Positions 10,082-18,069 of a DNA stretch of 47,018 nt are shown here, in pieces; positions within the stretch are counted from its first letter, which is position 1, and each line of letters begins with the position of its first letter. Made by a program: the position numbers and the translations under genes. Origin of the DNA: Arthrobacter sp. ISL-28 (GTDB lineage Bacteria > Actinomycetota > Actinomycetes > Actinomycetales > Micrococcaceae); contig NZ_JAGGPJ010000001.1 of assembly GCF_018613875.1 (NCBI RefSeq), forward strand, positions 1 through 47,018. The letters are read 5' to 3'. Under the pieces are notes generated by a model. It searched no databases, was not told the origin of the DNA, and worked only from the letters and a program-made list of their open reading frames with translations.

Positions 10082-10846
10082 CTAGATACTGTATTCCGCC
10101 GGTCCGCGCACTGTCGCACTGGGGCTCGGGACGAACCGGTAGCCGCCGCCGCGGACAGTGGCGATCGCGTGCCGGCCGCCCAGCAGTTTCCGCCGCACAC
10201 GCCCCACATACACGTCGATCGAGCGGGGCGCAGCGCCGGGGTTGTCGAACCGCTCCAGGAACCGCTGCAGTTCCTCCCGGCTGATCGTTCGTGAACAATT
10301 CTCCACGAGGTAGCGCAAGAGCGTGAATTCGACGCCGGTAAGTGACACTGCTTTACCGTCCAGCAGCACCTCGCCTTTGGCGAGGTCTACGGCGACACGG
10401 CTGACGGGACCGGGTGAGGGTGGAAGGGGGGAGGCACCGCCGTCGTCCGTGTGCGGGGAGTCCTCCAAAGAGGACGAGGGCGGCGCGGGAGTGCCGCCCT
10501 CGGCCCCGGCCTGCGCCCCCTCCCCAGGGGGCGCACCGGCGGGGGAGGTCCCGACGTCGGACGTTGCAGCTCCGGCCGCAGGCCAGTGGACTTCCGCCTC
10601 CGGAGCGATCTTCAGGGCACGGGCCAGCACGAGTTCGGCGGCGCTGGCCAGTGCAGCTTCATCAATGTCCTGCCCCGCCCCGACCGTCACCCAGACGGCC
10701 AGGCCCCGCGCCTTGAGGGACGGCACGTTAGGGGACGGCGGCTTAACGGACGGCGCCTTAGGGGACGGTCCGCCAGAAGCAGGTGACCTAAAGGCGACCG
10801 GGGCGCACCGTCCCCTCGGGGCTGGCGTGTGGACATGGACAGCCAT
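10082..10846 (-). CDS. Winged-helix (OmpR/PhoB-type C-domain) protein
   Basis: The 254-aa protein has two parts. Residues 1-150 or so are Pro/Ala/Gly-rich, with a possible short folded stretch (GLAVWVTVGAGQDIDEAALASAAELVLARALKIA). Residues from about 155 to 245 form an OmpR/PhoB-type winged-helix DNA-binding domain: SLTGVEFTLLRYLVEN, then the recognition-helix region RSIDVYVGRVRRKL and the wing HAIATVRGGGYRF. There is no receiver domain and no phospho-acceptor Asp, so it is not a standard response regulator. The start follows GAGGA, which overlaps the allB stop, suggesting coupling. It may regulate this locus or bcp; that is inference. Confidence 0.75.
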   Translation of the reverse strand: MAVHVHTPAPRGRCAPVAFRSPASGGPSPKAPSVKPPSPNVPSLKARGLAVWVTVGAGQDIDEAALASAAELVLARALKIAPEAEVHWPAAGAATSDVGTSPAGAPPGEGAQAGAEGGTPAPPSSSLEDSPHTDDGGASPLPPSPGPVSRVAVDLAKGEVLLDGKAVSLTGVEFTLLRYLVENCSRTISREELQRFLERFDNPGAAPRSIDVYVGRVRRKLLGGRHAIATVRGGGYRFVPSPSATVRGPAEYSI

Positions 10847-10857
10847 GCCAGAATTCC

Positions 10858-12201
10858 TCAGACGCCGCCGCGGCGGATCAGTTTGCCGCTGGGGGTCTGG
10901 CCGTCCACCACGTTGCCGCGCAGGTACGTGCGGCGAACGACGCCGGAGAGTGACTTGCCGTCGTAGGGCGTGATCGGGTTCTTGTGCTTGAGCTTGGACA
11001 CGTCCACCACGAAGGCCTCGTCCGGCGCGAAGACGGAGAAGTCGGCGTCGTATCCGAGGGCGAGCTGGCCCTTGTTGGAGAGCCGGGCAAGGGCGGCAGG
11101 CTTCTCGGCCATCCACGACACCACCTGCTCCAGCGGGATGCCGCGGTGCCGGGCTTCGCTCCAGATCAGCGAGAGCCCCAGCTGCAGCGAGGAGACGCCG
11201 CCCCAGGCCACGGCAAAGTCGCCGTTTTCCAGGTCCTTCAGGTCAAGCGTCGACGGGGAGTGGTCCGAGACGATGCAGTCGATGGTGCCGTCCTGCAGTC
11301 CCTGCCAAAGGAGCTCGCGGTTGGAAGCCTCGCGGATGGGCGGGCAGCACTTGTACGCGGTGGCGCCGTTGGGGATTTCCTCCGCCATGAGCGTCAGGTA
11401 ATGCGGGCAGGTCTCCACGGTGAGGTGGACGCCGTCACGCTTCGCGGAGGCAATCATCGGCAGCGCGTCCGAGGACGACAGGTGCAGGATGTGCGCGCGG
11501 GCACCGGTCCAGCGGGCCCGTTCGATGACCTCGGCGATCGCCTTGTTCTCGGCGCCGCGGGGGCGGGAGGCCAGGAAGGTGGCGTACTTGTCCCCGCCGG
11601 GGTGGGGTGCATGGTCGATCGCGTGCGAATCCTCGGCGTGGACGATCATGAGCGAGTCGAAGGACTTCAGTTCGCGCATGTCCTCCTCCATCTCGTCCGC
11701 GTCAAGGTGCGGGAACTCGTCCACGCCCGAGTGCAGGAGGAAGCACTTGAAGCCGAAGACGCCTTCGTCGTGCAGCCCGCGGAGCTCGGACTTGTTGCCG
11801 GGAACGGCGCCGCCCCAGAATCCGACGTCCACGAACGCCTGGTCCTCGGCCACCTCGCGCTTGAGCTTGAGGCCCTCCACCGTGGTGGTGGGCGGGATGC
11901 TGTTGAGCGGCATGTCGATGATGGTGGTTACGCCGCCGGCCGCGGCTGCGCGGGTGGCGGACGCAAAGCCCTCCCACTCGGTGCGGCCTGGCTCGTTGAC
12001 GTGGACATGGGTGTCCACGAGGCCGGGGATGAGTGTTTCGTCGTCGGCGAGGTCCACGATCTCACGGCCCGAGAGGCCGTTGCCGAGCGGCTCAAGGGCG
12101 ACGATCTTGCCGCCGCGCACGCCCACTTCACGCGCGGCGATGCCGGCGGTGGTGAGGACGCGCTTGCCCCGGATGACGAGGTCAAAGCTTTCTTCAGACA
12201 T
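10858..12201 (-). CDS. allB: Allantoinase
   Basis: Amidohydrolase opening the allantoin ring to allantoate (447 aa). The binuclear metal site is complete by comparison with E. coli AllB: His65 and His67 ([10 protein letters not shown]), the lysine to be carboxylated Lys152 ([10 protein letters not shown]), His188 (IVHAED), His240 (ILHLSS) and Asp313 (VSDHSPS). Spacing between the last three matches AllB closely. A dihydropyrimidinase is the main alternative, but the neighbours (gcl, garR, hyi, glycerate kinase) handle glyoxylate, the end product of allantoin breakdown. The start overlaps the glycerate kinase stop by 8 bases. Confidence 0.93.
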   Translation of the reverse strand: MSEESFDLVIRGKRVLTTAGIAAREVGVRGGKIVALEPLGNGLSGREIVDLADDETLIPGLVDTHVHVNEPGRTEWEGFASATRAAAAGGVTTIIDMPLNSIPPTTTVEGLKLKREVAEDQAFVDVGFWGGAVPGNKSELRGLHDEGVFGFKCFLLHSGVDEFPHLDADEMEEDMRELKSFDSLMIVHAEDSHAIDHAPHPGGDKYATFLASRPRGAENKAIAEVIERARWTGARAHILHLSSSDALPMIASAKRDGVHLTVETCPHYLTLMAEEIPNGATAYKCCPPIREASNRELLWQGLQDGTIDCIVSDHSPSTLDLKDLENGDFAVAWGGVSSLQLGLSLIWSEARHRGIPLEQVVSWMAEKPAALARLSNKGQLALGYDADFSVFAPDEAFVVDVSKLKHKNPITPYDGKSLSGVVRRTYLRGNVVDGQTPSGKLIRRGGV

Positions 12202-13456
12202 TCAAGGGCTCCTTTGTGCGTGCACTGTTCGCCGGGGCGGTCCCGGCCGGGTCAAGCTCCGCCAGGCCTATCTGCTGTCCCAATTGTTCTAGCAGCCGTC
12301 CTGCTTCAGCTATGCATACTTCTACCTTGGCCTCCAGCGAGGTCAGCGGGTAGACCTGCCGGAAGCCGGATTCCTGCTGCTGCTCAGCGGTCAGCGTGGT
12401 GCGGCCGCAGACGGCGACCACCGGCACGCCGGCCAGGCCCGCCGCGCGGGCGACTCCCATGGGCGTCTTGCCCAGCAGGCTTTGCTCGTCAAGGCTGCCC
12501 TCGCCCGTGATCATGAGATCGGCGCCGGCCAGCCGGTCCGCAAGTTCAGTGAATCCAAGGACGACGTCGATGCCGGGCCTGCGTGTCGCGGCCAGGACCG
12601 CGATGGCCGCGTAGCCGACGCCGCCGGCCGCTCCGGCGCCCGGTGCGTCCGCGGCCTTCACCGCGCGGGGACCGATCTCCTGAGCGAGGATCTTGACGAA
12701 GTTGGCCAGCGCGTTGTCCAGCGTTTCGACGTCCTCGGGCGTGGCGCCCTTCTGCGGCCCGAAGATCGCCGCAGCTCCTTCCGCGCCGAGCAGCGGGTTG
12801 TCCACGTCGCTGGCCAGGACGAACCGGGCATCGTCCAGCCGGGAGTCGAAGCCGGAGAAGTCGATGCTTGCCAGGTTGGCGAGGGCGGCGCCGCCGGGGG
12901 CCAGGTCGTTGCCCTCGGCGTCGAGCAGCCGGGCGCCCAGTCCCTGCAGGACTCCGGCGCCGCCGTCGGTGTTGGCGCTGCCGCCGACGCCCAAAATGAT
13001 CTGCCGGCAGCCGGCGTCGAGGGCGGCCCGGATGAGTTCGCCGGTGCCCAGGCTGGTGGCTGCCTTAGCGGTGGCGGAGTCCGGGGCGCCGGTTCCGGTG
13101 CCGCCGTTCCCGGATGTGCGGTCCTCGGGCGTACCGTTCCCAGCTGCGTGCGGCAGGACGGCGAGACCGGATGCGGCGGCCATCTCGATGACCGCAGCCC
13201 GGCCGCGGACTGCAAACTCGGCCGTCAGCGGCTGCCCGGTAGGCCCGCTAACCACGGCGCTCCGGCGGGTGAAGCCGGAGCCGACGGCGGCATCCAAGGT
13301 GCCCTCGCCGCCGTCGGCCACGGGAATCCGGAGTACCTCAAAGGTGCCGCGCCCCGCCGCGTGCGCGGCGGCCTGCAGCCCCTTCTCAAGGTGCTGGGCG
13401 ACGTCCGGGGCGGAGAGCGAGCCCTTGAACTTGTCCGGCGCGATCACAATGCGCAT
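12194..13456 (-). CDS. glxK: Glycerate kinase, GarK/GlxK family
   Basis: Phosphorylates D-glycerate made by tartronate-semialdehyde reductase (420 aa). The family N-terminus [19 protein letters not shown] is intact, with [24 protein letters not shown] and the C-terminal [19 protein letters not shown]. The ATG at 13456 is preferred over an upstream GTG because the conserved sequence begins there and AGGAAAGACAGG precedes it. At about residues 120-140 there is a Gly/Thr-rich insertion ([18 protein letters not shown]). It sits between gcl (51 bases away) and allB (8-base overlap). Whether the product is 2- or 3-phosphoglycerate cannot be read from the sequence. Confidence 0.92.
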   Translation of the reverse strand: MRIVIAPDKFKGSLSAPDVAQHLEKGLQAAAHAAGRGTFEVLRIPVADGGEGTLDAAVGSGFTRRSAVVSGPTGQPLTAEFAVRGRAAVIEMAAASGLAVLPHAAGNGTPEDRTSGNGGTGTGAPDSATAKAATSLGTGELIRAALDAGCRQIILGVGGSANTDGGAGVLQGLGARLLDAEGNDLAPGGAALANLASIDFSGFDSRLDDARFVLASDVDNPLLGAEGAAAIFGPQKGATPEDVETLDNALANFVKILAQEIGPRAVKAADAPGAGAAGGVGYAAIAVLAATRRPGIDVVLGFTELADRLAGADLMITGEGSLDEQSLLGKTPMGVARAAGLAGVPVVAVCGRTTLTAEQQQESGFRQVYPLTSLEAKVEVCIAEAGRLLEQLGQQIGLAELDPAGTAPANSARTKEPLNV

Positions 13457-13507
13457 TGCGGTGCCTGTCTTTCCTGGTTGCACTGTCTTTCGAAGTTGCC
13501 CAGCAGC

Positions 13508-15286
13508 TTATGGCTGCATGGCGAGGATTGCGGTGGGGGCGTCCTCGCGGGTCTCGGCCAGCTCCTCGAATTCGTTGATGGCGTTGATCTCGGTGCCCAT
13601 GGAGATGTTGGTGATCTTCTCCAGGATGACCTCAACCACCACGGGAACCTGGAACTCGCCCATGAGGGCCTTGGCTTTGTCGAAGGCGGAGCCCAGGTCG
13701 CTAGGGTCCGCCACGCGGATGGCCTTGCAGCCCAGTCCTTCGGCCACCTTGATGTGATCAACGCCGTAGCCATTTGTTTCGGGGCTGTTGATGTTCTCGA
13801 AAGCCAGGGACACGTTCTGTTCCATCTTGAAGCCGCGCTGCGACTGGCGGATCAGGCCAAGGTAGGAGTTGTTCACCACCACGTGGATGTACGGCAGGTT
13901 GAACTGCGCGCCCACGGCCAGTTCCTCGATCATGAACTGGAAATCGTAGTCACCGGACAGGGCCACAACGGTCTCGTTCGGCTTGCCGCGCACCACGCCC
14001 AGGGCGGCGGGGGCGGTCCAGCCCAGCGGGCCGGCCTGGCCGGCGTTGATCCACTTGCGCGGGCCGAAGACGTGCAGCATCTGGGCGCCGGCGATCTGGG
14101 ACAGGCCGATAGTGGACACGTAGGTGGTGTCCTGTCCGAAGGAGCGGTTCATCTCCTCGTACACGCGCTGCGGCTTGATGGGGATGTTCTCGAAGTGCGT
14201 CTTGCGGTGCAGGGTGGCCTTTCGCTCGGCACATTCGGCAACCCAGCCCGAGTAGTCCGGCAGGGTCTTAGCGTCGCGGCGCTCGCGGGCCAGCTCAACG
14301 AGCCCGGCCAGCGCCGCGCCGGCGTCGGACGCGATGCCCAGGTCCGGGGAGAACACGCGGCCGATCTGCGTGGGCTCGATGTCGATGTGCACGAACTTGC
14401 GCCCGGCCGTGTAGGTGTCCAGGCCGCCGGTGTGGCGGTTCGCCCAGCGGTTGCCGATGCCGATCACGAAGTCGCTCTGCAGGTAGGTTTCGTTGCCGTA
14501 GCGGTGCGAGGTCTGCAGGCCCACCATGCCAGCCATCAGCGGGTGGTCGTCCGAGATGGCGCCCCAGCCCATCAGGGTGGGGATGACAGGAACATTCAGC
14601 AGCTCGGCCAGTTCCACCAGCTGCTTGGAGGCGCCGGCGTTGATGATGCCGCCGCCTGCCACGATCAGCGGGTGCTGCGCGGCGGTCAGCATGTCCAGGG
14701 CCTTTTCCAGCTGCTTGCGGCTCGCCTTCGGCTTCTCGATGGGCAGCGGCTCGTAGGTCTCGATGTCGAATTCGATCTCGGCCATCTGCACGTCGATAGG
14801 CAGGTCCAGCAGCACGGGACCCGGGCGTCCGGAGCGCATCAGCTGGAAGGCCTTCTGGAAGGCGCCGGGAACCTGGCCCGGCTCCAGGATGGTCATGGCC
14901 ATCTTGGTGACCGGCTTGGCGATGGACTCGATGTCCACGGCCTGGAAGTCTTCCTTGTGCAGCTTGGCCACGGGCGCCTGGCCGGTGATGCAGAGCATCG
15001 GGATGGAATCGGCCCACGCGGCGTACAGGCCGGTGATCATGTCGGTGCCGGCGGGGCCGGACGTGCCGATGCAGATGCCGATATTGCCGTCGGCTGCCCG
15101 GCTGTAGCCGTCCGCCATGTGGCTGGCGCCTTCAACGTGGCGGGCCAGGGTGTGGCGGATGCCGCCGTGGGCCCTCATCGCCGAGTAGAACGGGTTGATT
15201 GCCGCGCCTGGCAGGCCGAACGCCTCGGTGGCGCCCTCCTTTTCCAGGATGGCGACGGCTGCGTCTACGGTACGCATCTTCGTCAT
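13508..15286 (-). CDS. gcl: Glyoxylate carboligase
   Basis: ThDP- and FAD-binding enzyme condensing two glyoxylates to tartronate semialdehyde and CO2 (592 aa). Residue 51 is Val, in [14 protein letters not shown], where nearly all ThDP enzymes carry Glu. This substitution is the known hallmark of glyoxylate carboligase and separates it from acetolactate synthase. The ThDP/Mg motif is [12 protein letters not shown] at about residue 450. The ATG follows AAGGAGCACACC. The 218 bases upstream, after garR, contain a palindrome and a hairpin, so gcl may have its own promoter as well as readthrough from garR. Confidence 0.97.
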   Translation of the reverse strand: MTKMRTVDAAVAILEKEGATEAFGLPGAAINPFYSAMRAHGGIRHTLARHVEGASHMADGYSRAADGNIGICIGTSGPAGTDMITGLYAAWADSIPMLCITGQAPVAKLHKEDFQAVDIESIAKPVTKMAMTILEPGQVPGAFQKAFQLMRSGRPGPVLLDLPIDVQMAEIEFDIETYEPLPIEKPKASRKQLEKALDMLTAAQHPLIVAGGGIINAGASKQLVELAELLNVPVIPTLMGWGAISDDHPLMAGMVGLQTSHRYGNETYLQSDFVIGIGNRWANRHTGGLDTYTAGRKFVHIDIEPTQIGRVFSPDLGIASDAGAALAGLVELARERRDAKTLPDYSGWVAECAERKATLHRKTHFENIPIKPQRVYEEMNRSFGQDTTYVSTIGLSQIAGAQMLHVFGPRKWINAGQAGPLGWTAPAALGVVRGKPNETVVALSGDYDFQFMIEELAVGAQFNLPYIHVVVNNSYLGLIRQSQRGFKMEQNVSLAFENINSPETNGYGVDHIKVAEGLGCKAIRVADPSDLGSAFDKAKALMGEFQVPVVVEVILEKITNISMGTEINAINEFEELAETREDAPTAILAMQP

Positions 15287-15318
15287 GGTGTGCTCCTTGA
15301 AAGTCTGTGGTTGTGCTC

Positions 15319-15340
15319 GGTGGTTGAGCTTGTCGAAACC
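15319..15340 (+). repeat. Partial dispersed REP-like element
   Basis: Twenty-two bases containing GGTTGAGCTTGTCGAAACC match, with one change, the left half of the element at 16426-16471. Only this half is present here. It is followed by a small CCCTGAAACAGGG hairpin. It lies 33 bases upstream of the gcl start. Confidence 0.6.
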
Positions 15341-15400
15341 CTGAAACAGGGTGTGCTGAAGGGAGGCCCGGCGGACTGTCGCGGGGCACTTTGGGGGTGT

Positions 15401-15423
15401 CGCCGTCGTAAATTACGACGGCG
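15401..15423. promoter_or_regulatory. 23-bp perfect palindrome, candidate gcl operator
   Basis: The 11-base arms CGCCGTCGTAA and TTACGACGGCG flank a single A. Perfect symmetry with an AT-rich centre, 115 bases upstream of the gcl ATG, is more like a dimeric-regulator site than a terminator, since the loop would be too small. The outer CGCCGTCGT also resembles the 3'-end hairpin family seen elsewhere in the window, so a decayed hairpin is an alternative. Confidence 0.45.
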
Positions 15424-15445
15424 GCCGGCGTGTTCGTGTCGAAGT

Positions 15446-15473
15446 GCCGCAGTTGTGATCGCTCAGCTGCGGC
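15446..15473 (-). terminator. Hairpin downstream of garR
   Basis: GCCGCAGTTG (15446-15455) can pair with CAGCTGCGGC (15464-15473) with one G-T pair, leaving an 8-base loop. It begins about 30 bases after the garR stop. No T-run follows, so it may only attenuate or punctuate transcription before gcl. Confidence 0.4.
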
Positions 15474-15504
15474 CGACTTTAGCTGTTCGTACTCGCTGCC
15501 TGGG

Positions 15505-16383
15505 TTACTTGCGGCCGCTGAGCTGGAGGACCTGCTTGAAGAGGCCGGAGTGGTCGAGTCCGCCGTCGCCCTGGTTAACAGTGGCGGCGACGAGCTGTGC
15601 GACGACCGCGCCGAGCGGGATGGCGACGTTGGCTTCACGGGCGGCTGAGGTGACGATGCCGAGGTCCTTGTGGTGCAGGGCCAGGCGGAATCCGGGGTCG
15701 AAGTTGCGGTCCAGCATCTTCTGGCCCTTCTGGTCGAGGACCTTGGAGCCGGCCAGGCCGCCGCCGAGGACCTTGAGGGCCGCGTCGGTGTCCACACCGT
15801 AGGCCTCGAGGAAGGCGATGGCCTCACCGAGGACCTCAATGTTGACCGCGACGATCAGCTGGTTGGCTGCCTTGACCGTCTGGCCGGAGCCGGACGGGCC
15901 GACGTGGACGATGGTCTTGCCGACGGCGTTCAGGACGTCCTGCGCTGCTTCGAAGTCGGCCGCCTCGCCGCCGACCATGATGGAGAGGGCGGCGTCGATG
16001 GCGCCCTGTTCTCCGCCGGAGACCGGGGCATCGAGGGCGCGGATCCCGGCGGCCTTGGCATCGTCGGCGAGGCGCTTGGCCACGTCGGGGCGGATGCTGC
16101 TGGCGTCGATCCAGAGCGTGCCCTGCTGGGCGTTGGCGAAGAGGCCGTCGGGGCCGCTCACGACACCCTCGACGTCGGGGGAGTCGGGCACCATGGTGAT
16201 GACGACGTCGGCGTCCTTCACGGCGTCGGCGATGCTGGTGGCTCCCTTGCCGCCTTCGGAGACGAGCTTGTCGATCTTGTCCTGGCTGCGGTTGAAGCCG
16301 GTGACGGTGTGGCCGGCCTTGACGAGGTTGATGGCCATGGGCAGGCCCATGATTCCGAGGCCGATGACTGCAACGTTGCTCAT
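15505..16383 (-). CDS. garR: 2-hydroxy-3-oxopropionate (tartronate semialdehyde) reductase
   Basis: Reduces tartronate semialdehyde from Gcl to D-glycerate (292 aa), in the beta-hydroxyacid dehydrogenase family. The NAD(P)-binding motif VIGLGIMGLPMA is at residues 6-17. The substrate-binding DAPVSGGEQGA lies at about residue 118. The catalytic Lys lies in SGQTVKAANQL at about residue 170. The ATG at 16383 follows AAAGGAACCACA. A longer frame that starts inside the upstream repeat has no ribosome site and is rejected. The name glxR would be equally apt. Confidence 0.94.
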   Translation of the reverse strand: MSNVAVIGLGIMGLPMAINLVKAGHTVTGFNRSQDKIDKLVSEGGKGATSIADAVKDADVVITMVPDSPDVEGVVSGPDGLFANAQQGTLWIDASSIRPDVAKRLADDAKAAGIRALDAPVSGGEQGAIDAALSIMVGGEAADFEAAQDVLNAVGKTIVHVGPSGSGQTVKAANQLIVAVNIEVLGEAIAFLEAYGVDTDAALKVLGGGLAGSKVLDQKGQKMLDRNFDPGFRLALHHKDLGIVTSAAREANVAIPLGAVVAQLVAATVNQGDGGLDHSGLFKQVLQLSGRK

Positions 16384-16425
16384 TGTGGTTCCTTTACTGA
16401 AGTCTGTGGTGATGCGGTGGAAGCT

Positions 16426-16471
16426 GGTGGTTGAGCCTGTCGAAACCGAGATCTCGTCAAGCTCGATCACC
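16426..16471. repeat. REP-like imperfect palindrome
   Basis: A 46-base element starts GGTGGTTGAGCCTGTCGAAA and ends CAAGCTCGATCACC. The two halves are imperfect inverted copies meeting at GAGATCTC. It abuts the hyi stop, separated by two bases. Similar 'TTGAGC-TGTCGAAACC' sequences are, from general knowledge, very common between genes in actinobacterial chromosomes; the half copy at 15319 is another in this window. Confidence 0.65.
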
Positions 16472-16473
16472 GG

Positions 16474-17274
16474 TCAGCGCGAGGCGTGTTCCCTGATGGC
16501 CCAGCTGAAGGCCGTCTCTGCCGGTTCCTTGTACTCGAGGCCGATGTAGCCCTCGTAGCCGAGTTCGCGGCTGCGGGCGATCCATTCGCCGAGGGGAAGC
16601 TCACCGGTTCCGGGAGCCGCGCGGCCGGGGTTGTCGGCGATCTGGATGTGGCCGAAGTCCTTGGCGTGGTTCTCGATGACGGCGGCGACATCATCGCCGT
16701 TGACCGCCAGGTGGTAGAAGTCCGCGAGGAGCTTAATGTTCTCCGCGCCGGATTCCTCTTTGACGCGCGCGATCACCTTGAGGGCGTCTGCAGCGGTGAG
16801 GAGCGGGTACTTGGGTGCGCCGCTGACAGGCTCGAGGAGGACGGTGCCGCCGATGCGCGCGACGCCTTTGGCTGCAGCGGCCAGGTTCTCGGCGCCAATG
16901 GCATCCTGCTTCTCGGGGGATTCGCCGTCGATGCGGTTGCCATAGAGGGCGTTGAAGGCCTTGCAGCCCAGGCGTTCACCAATGCCCGCGACAACGTCGA
17001 TGTTGTCCTGGAACTCGGTGGAGCGTGCGGGCCATGAGGTGAGGCCGCGGTCGCCGCCGGGCATGTTGCCGGCGTTGAAGTTCAGGCCCGTGAGCTGGAC
17101 GCCGGCGCTGGTGATGGCGTTCTCGAATTCGGTGATCTGGGCGTCGGTGGGGACGGAGATTTCGAAGGGCCACCAGAATTCGACGGCGTCGAAGCCGGCA
17201 GCCTTCGCTGCGGCGGGACGCTCCAGGAGCGGCAGTTCCGTCAGCAGGATGGAGCAGTTCACGGTGTACGTCAT
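16474..17274 (-). CDS. hyi: Hydroxypyruvate isomerase
   Basis: Interconverts hydroxypyruvate and tartronate semialdehyde (266 aa), an AP-endonuclease-2/xylose-isomerase TIM barrel. Family signatures: AAGFDAVEFWWPF at about residue 24, LLEPVSGAPKYPL, LLADFYHLAVNGDD, HIQIADNPGR and IGLEYKEPAET. The acidic and His residues in these stretches are the likely metal and substrate ligands. The ATG at 17274 follows GGAAGGACC. It is the first gene of the minus-strand glyoxylate run and probably reads from a promoter controlled by the two dyads just upstream. Confidence 0.93.
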   Translation of the reverse strand: MTYTVNCSILLTELPLLERPAAAKAAGFDAVEFWWPFEISVPTDAQITEFENAITSAGVQLTGLNFNAGNMPGGDRGLTSWPARSTEFQDNIDVVAGIGERLGCKAFNALYGNRIDGESPEKQDAIGAENLAAAAKGVARIGGTVLLEPVSGAPKYPLLTAADALKVIARVKEESGAENIKLLADFYHLAVNGDDVAAVIENHAKDFGHIQIADNPGRAAPGTGELPLGEWIARSRELGYEGYIGLEYKEPAETAFSWAIREHASR

Positions 17275-17335
17275 TGTAGGTCCTTCCGAGGAGGGGCTTT
17301 GATCTATCTTCCTGTGCATCGCGGCATCTTACGGT

Positions 17336-17371
17336 TTCCGCTTTGTGGAATTTAGATTCTGCTTTATGAAA
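17336..17371. promoter_or_regulatory. Two tandem 15-bp dyads, candidate operators of the hyi-gcl module
   Basis: TTCCGCTTTGTGGAA (17336-17350) and TTCTGCTTTATGAAA (17357-17371) share TTCYGCTTTRTGRAA. Each is an imperfect dyad, and their starts are exactly 21 bases apart, two helical turns. They lie 62-97 bases upstream of the hyi ATG, where a promoter is expected. Length, spacing and the TTCC/GGAA ends recall sites of IclR-family regulators, which commonly control glyoxylate and allantoin genes; that family link is inference. No such regulator gene is in the window. Confidence 0.6.
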
Positions 17372-17754
17372 AGTGTAGGGAAGCGGTGGGCAATGCGTCA
17401 AGGGGGCGTGGTTCAGCTGGGTCTGCCTGGCCGTCAGGCGCGCACGTTCTGCACCGCTTTCCTGGCTACCCTGCTACCGCACCCGCGGTTTTCATGGTCA
17501 CGCCGGCCAAGCCATGGGCCAAAGTGGTGCAGATTTGCCGGGCCGGCCTCGGGAAATGCTGGAAACTACCCTGTCCGCAGAACCTTTTCCTCCGTAGAAT
17601 TGGTGTGGGGCCGACGGCAAGAGCCCCGGGAGCCCGGGGTGCCTTCCCAAAAGCGCCGCCGGCCCTTATTCAGCGCACAGCACCAGGTTCCGATCCGGTC
17701 ACACTACGGTCTCGGCTCTTCCCGGCCGGCCATGGAGCGTGTGAGGATACCGGC
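17372..17754. other. Non-coding stretch between hyi and a small gene
   Basis: Open frames here have no ribosome sites or recognisable products. A TAGAAT hexamer at 17595-17600 could be a plus-strand -10 element for the next small gene, but no convincing -35 partner is visible. A short GCCCCGGG/CCGGGGTGC hairpin follows at about 17620-17642. I see nothing else. Confidence 0.4.
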
Positions 17755-17961
17755 ATGAGCGAAGAGATGATGGCAGCGGCACCCTCCGGCGGTGGCGCGT
17801 CCCGAAATCGAACGGCCGGAATGTTTCATCCTGAAGGCTCCGAGGCAACACGGCAGCTGCGCGAGCAGGCTCGGCGGCGGCGGGAAGCAGAAGCGAAATT
17901 GCAACTGCACCTGATGCAAACCCACAACAAGGTGGCCGGAAAACCTGACCCGGTGCACTGA
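17755..17961 (+). CDS. Small basic hypothetical protein (68 aa)
   Basis: Unrecognised 68-aa protein. After a flexible Ser/Gly start it has one long, highly charged helix (EATRQLREQARRRREAEAKL). There is no signal peptide or membrane segment. GTGAGGATACCGGC precedes the ATG, a modest ribosome site. Support comes mainly from the terminator-like hairpin 27 bases after the stop. A coiled-coil or nucleic-acid-binding role is possible but unproven. A longer reading of the frame to 17386 lacks a start signal. Confidence 0.5.
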   Translation: MSEEMMAAAPSGGGASRNRTAGMFHPEGSEATRQLREQARRRREAEAKLQLHLMQTHNKVAGKPDPVH

Positions 17962-17988
17962 CCGGTCGGGGAGCCGCCACGAAACCAG

Positions 17989-18028
17989 CGGTCACCCAGG
18001 CGCATTGTGGCGCTTGGGTGGCCGTTTT
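17989..18028 (+). terminator. Intrinsic terminator after the 68-aa gene
   Basis: A 15-bp stem (17989-18003 with 18010-18024, two G-T pairs) with loop ATTGTG is followed by TTTTCC. Orientation fits plus-strand transcription. On the minus strand it lies beyond the end of the phosphotransferase gene and could serve that too. Confidence 0.7.
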
Positions 18029-18069
18029 CCGTGCCCGCCTGCTGTCAGGAGACTGTCGTCAGGGGGAGA

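Noticed and set aside
12482..15802. Open frame of 1106 codons on the plus strand opposite glycerate kinase and gcl
   Set aside because: It runs across several well-identified minus-strand genes and their gaps; composition is that of an antisense shadow.
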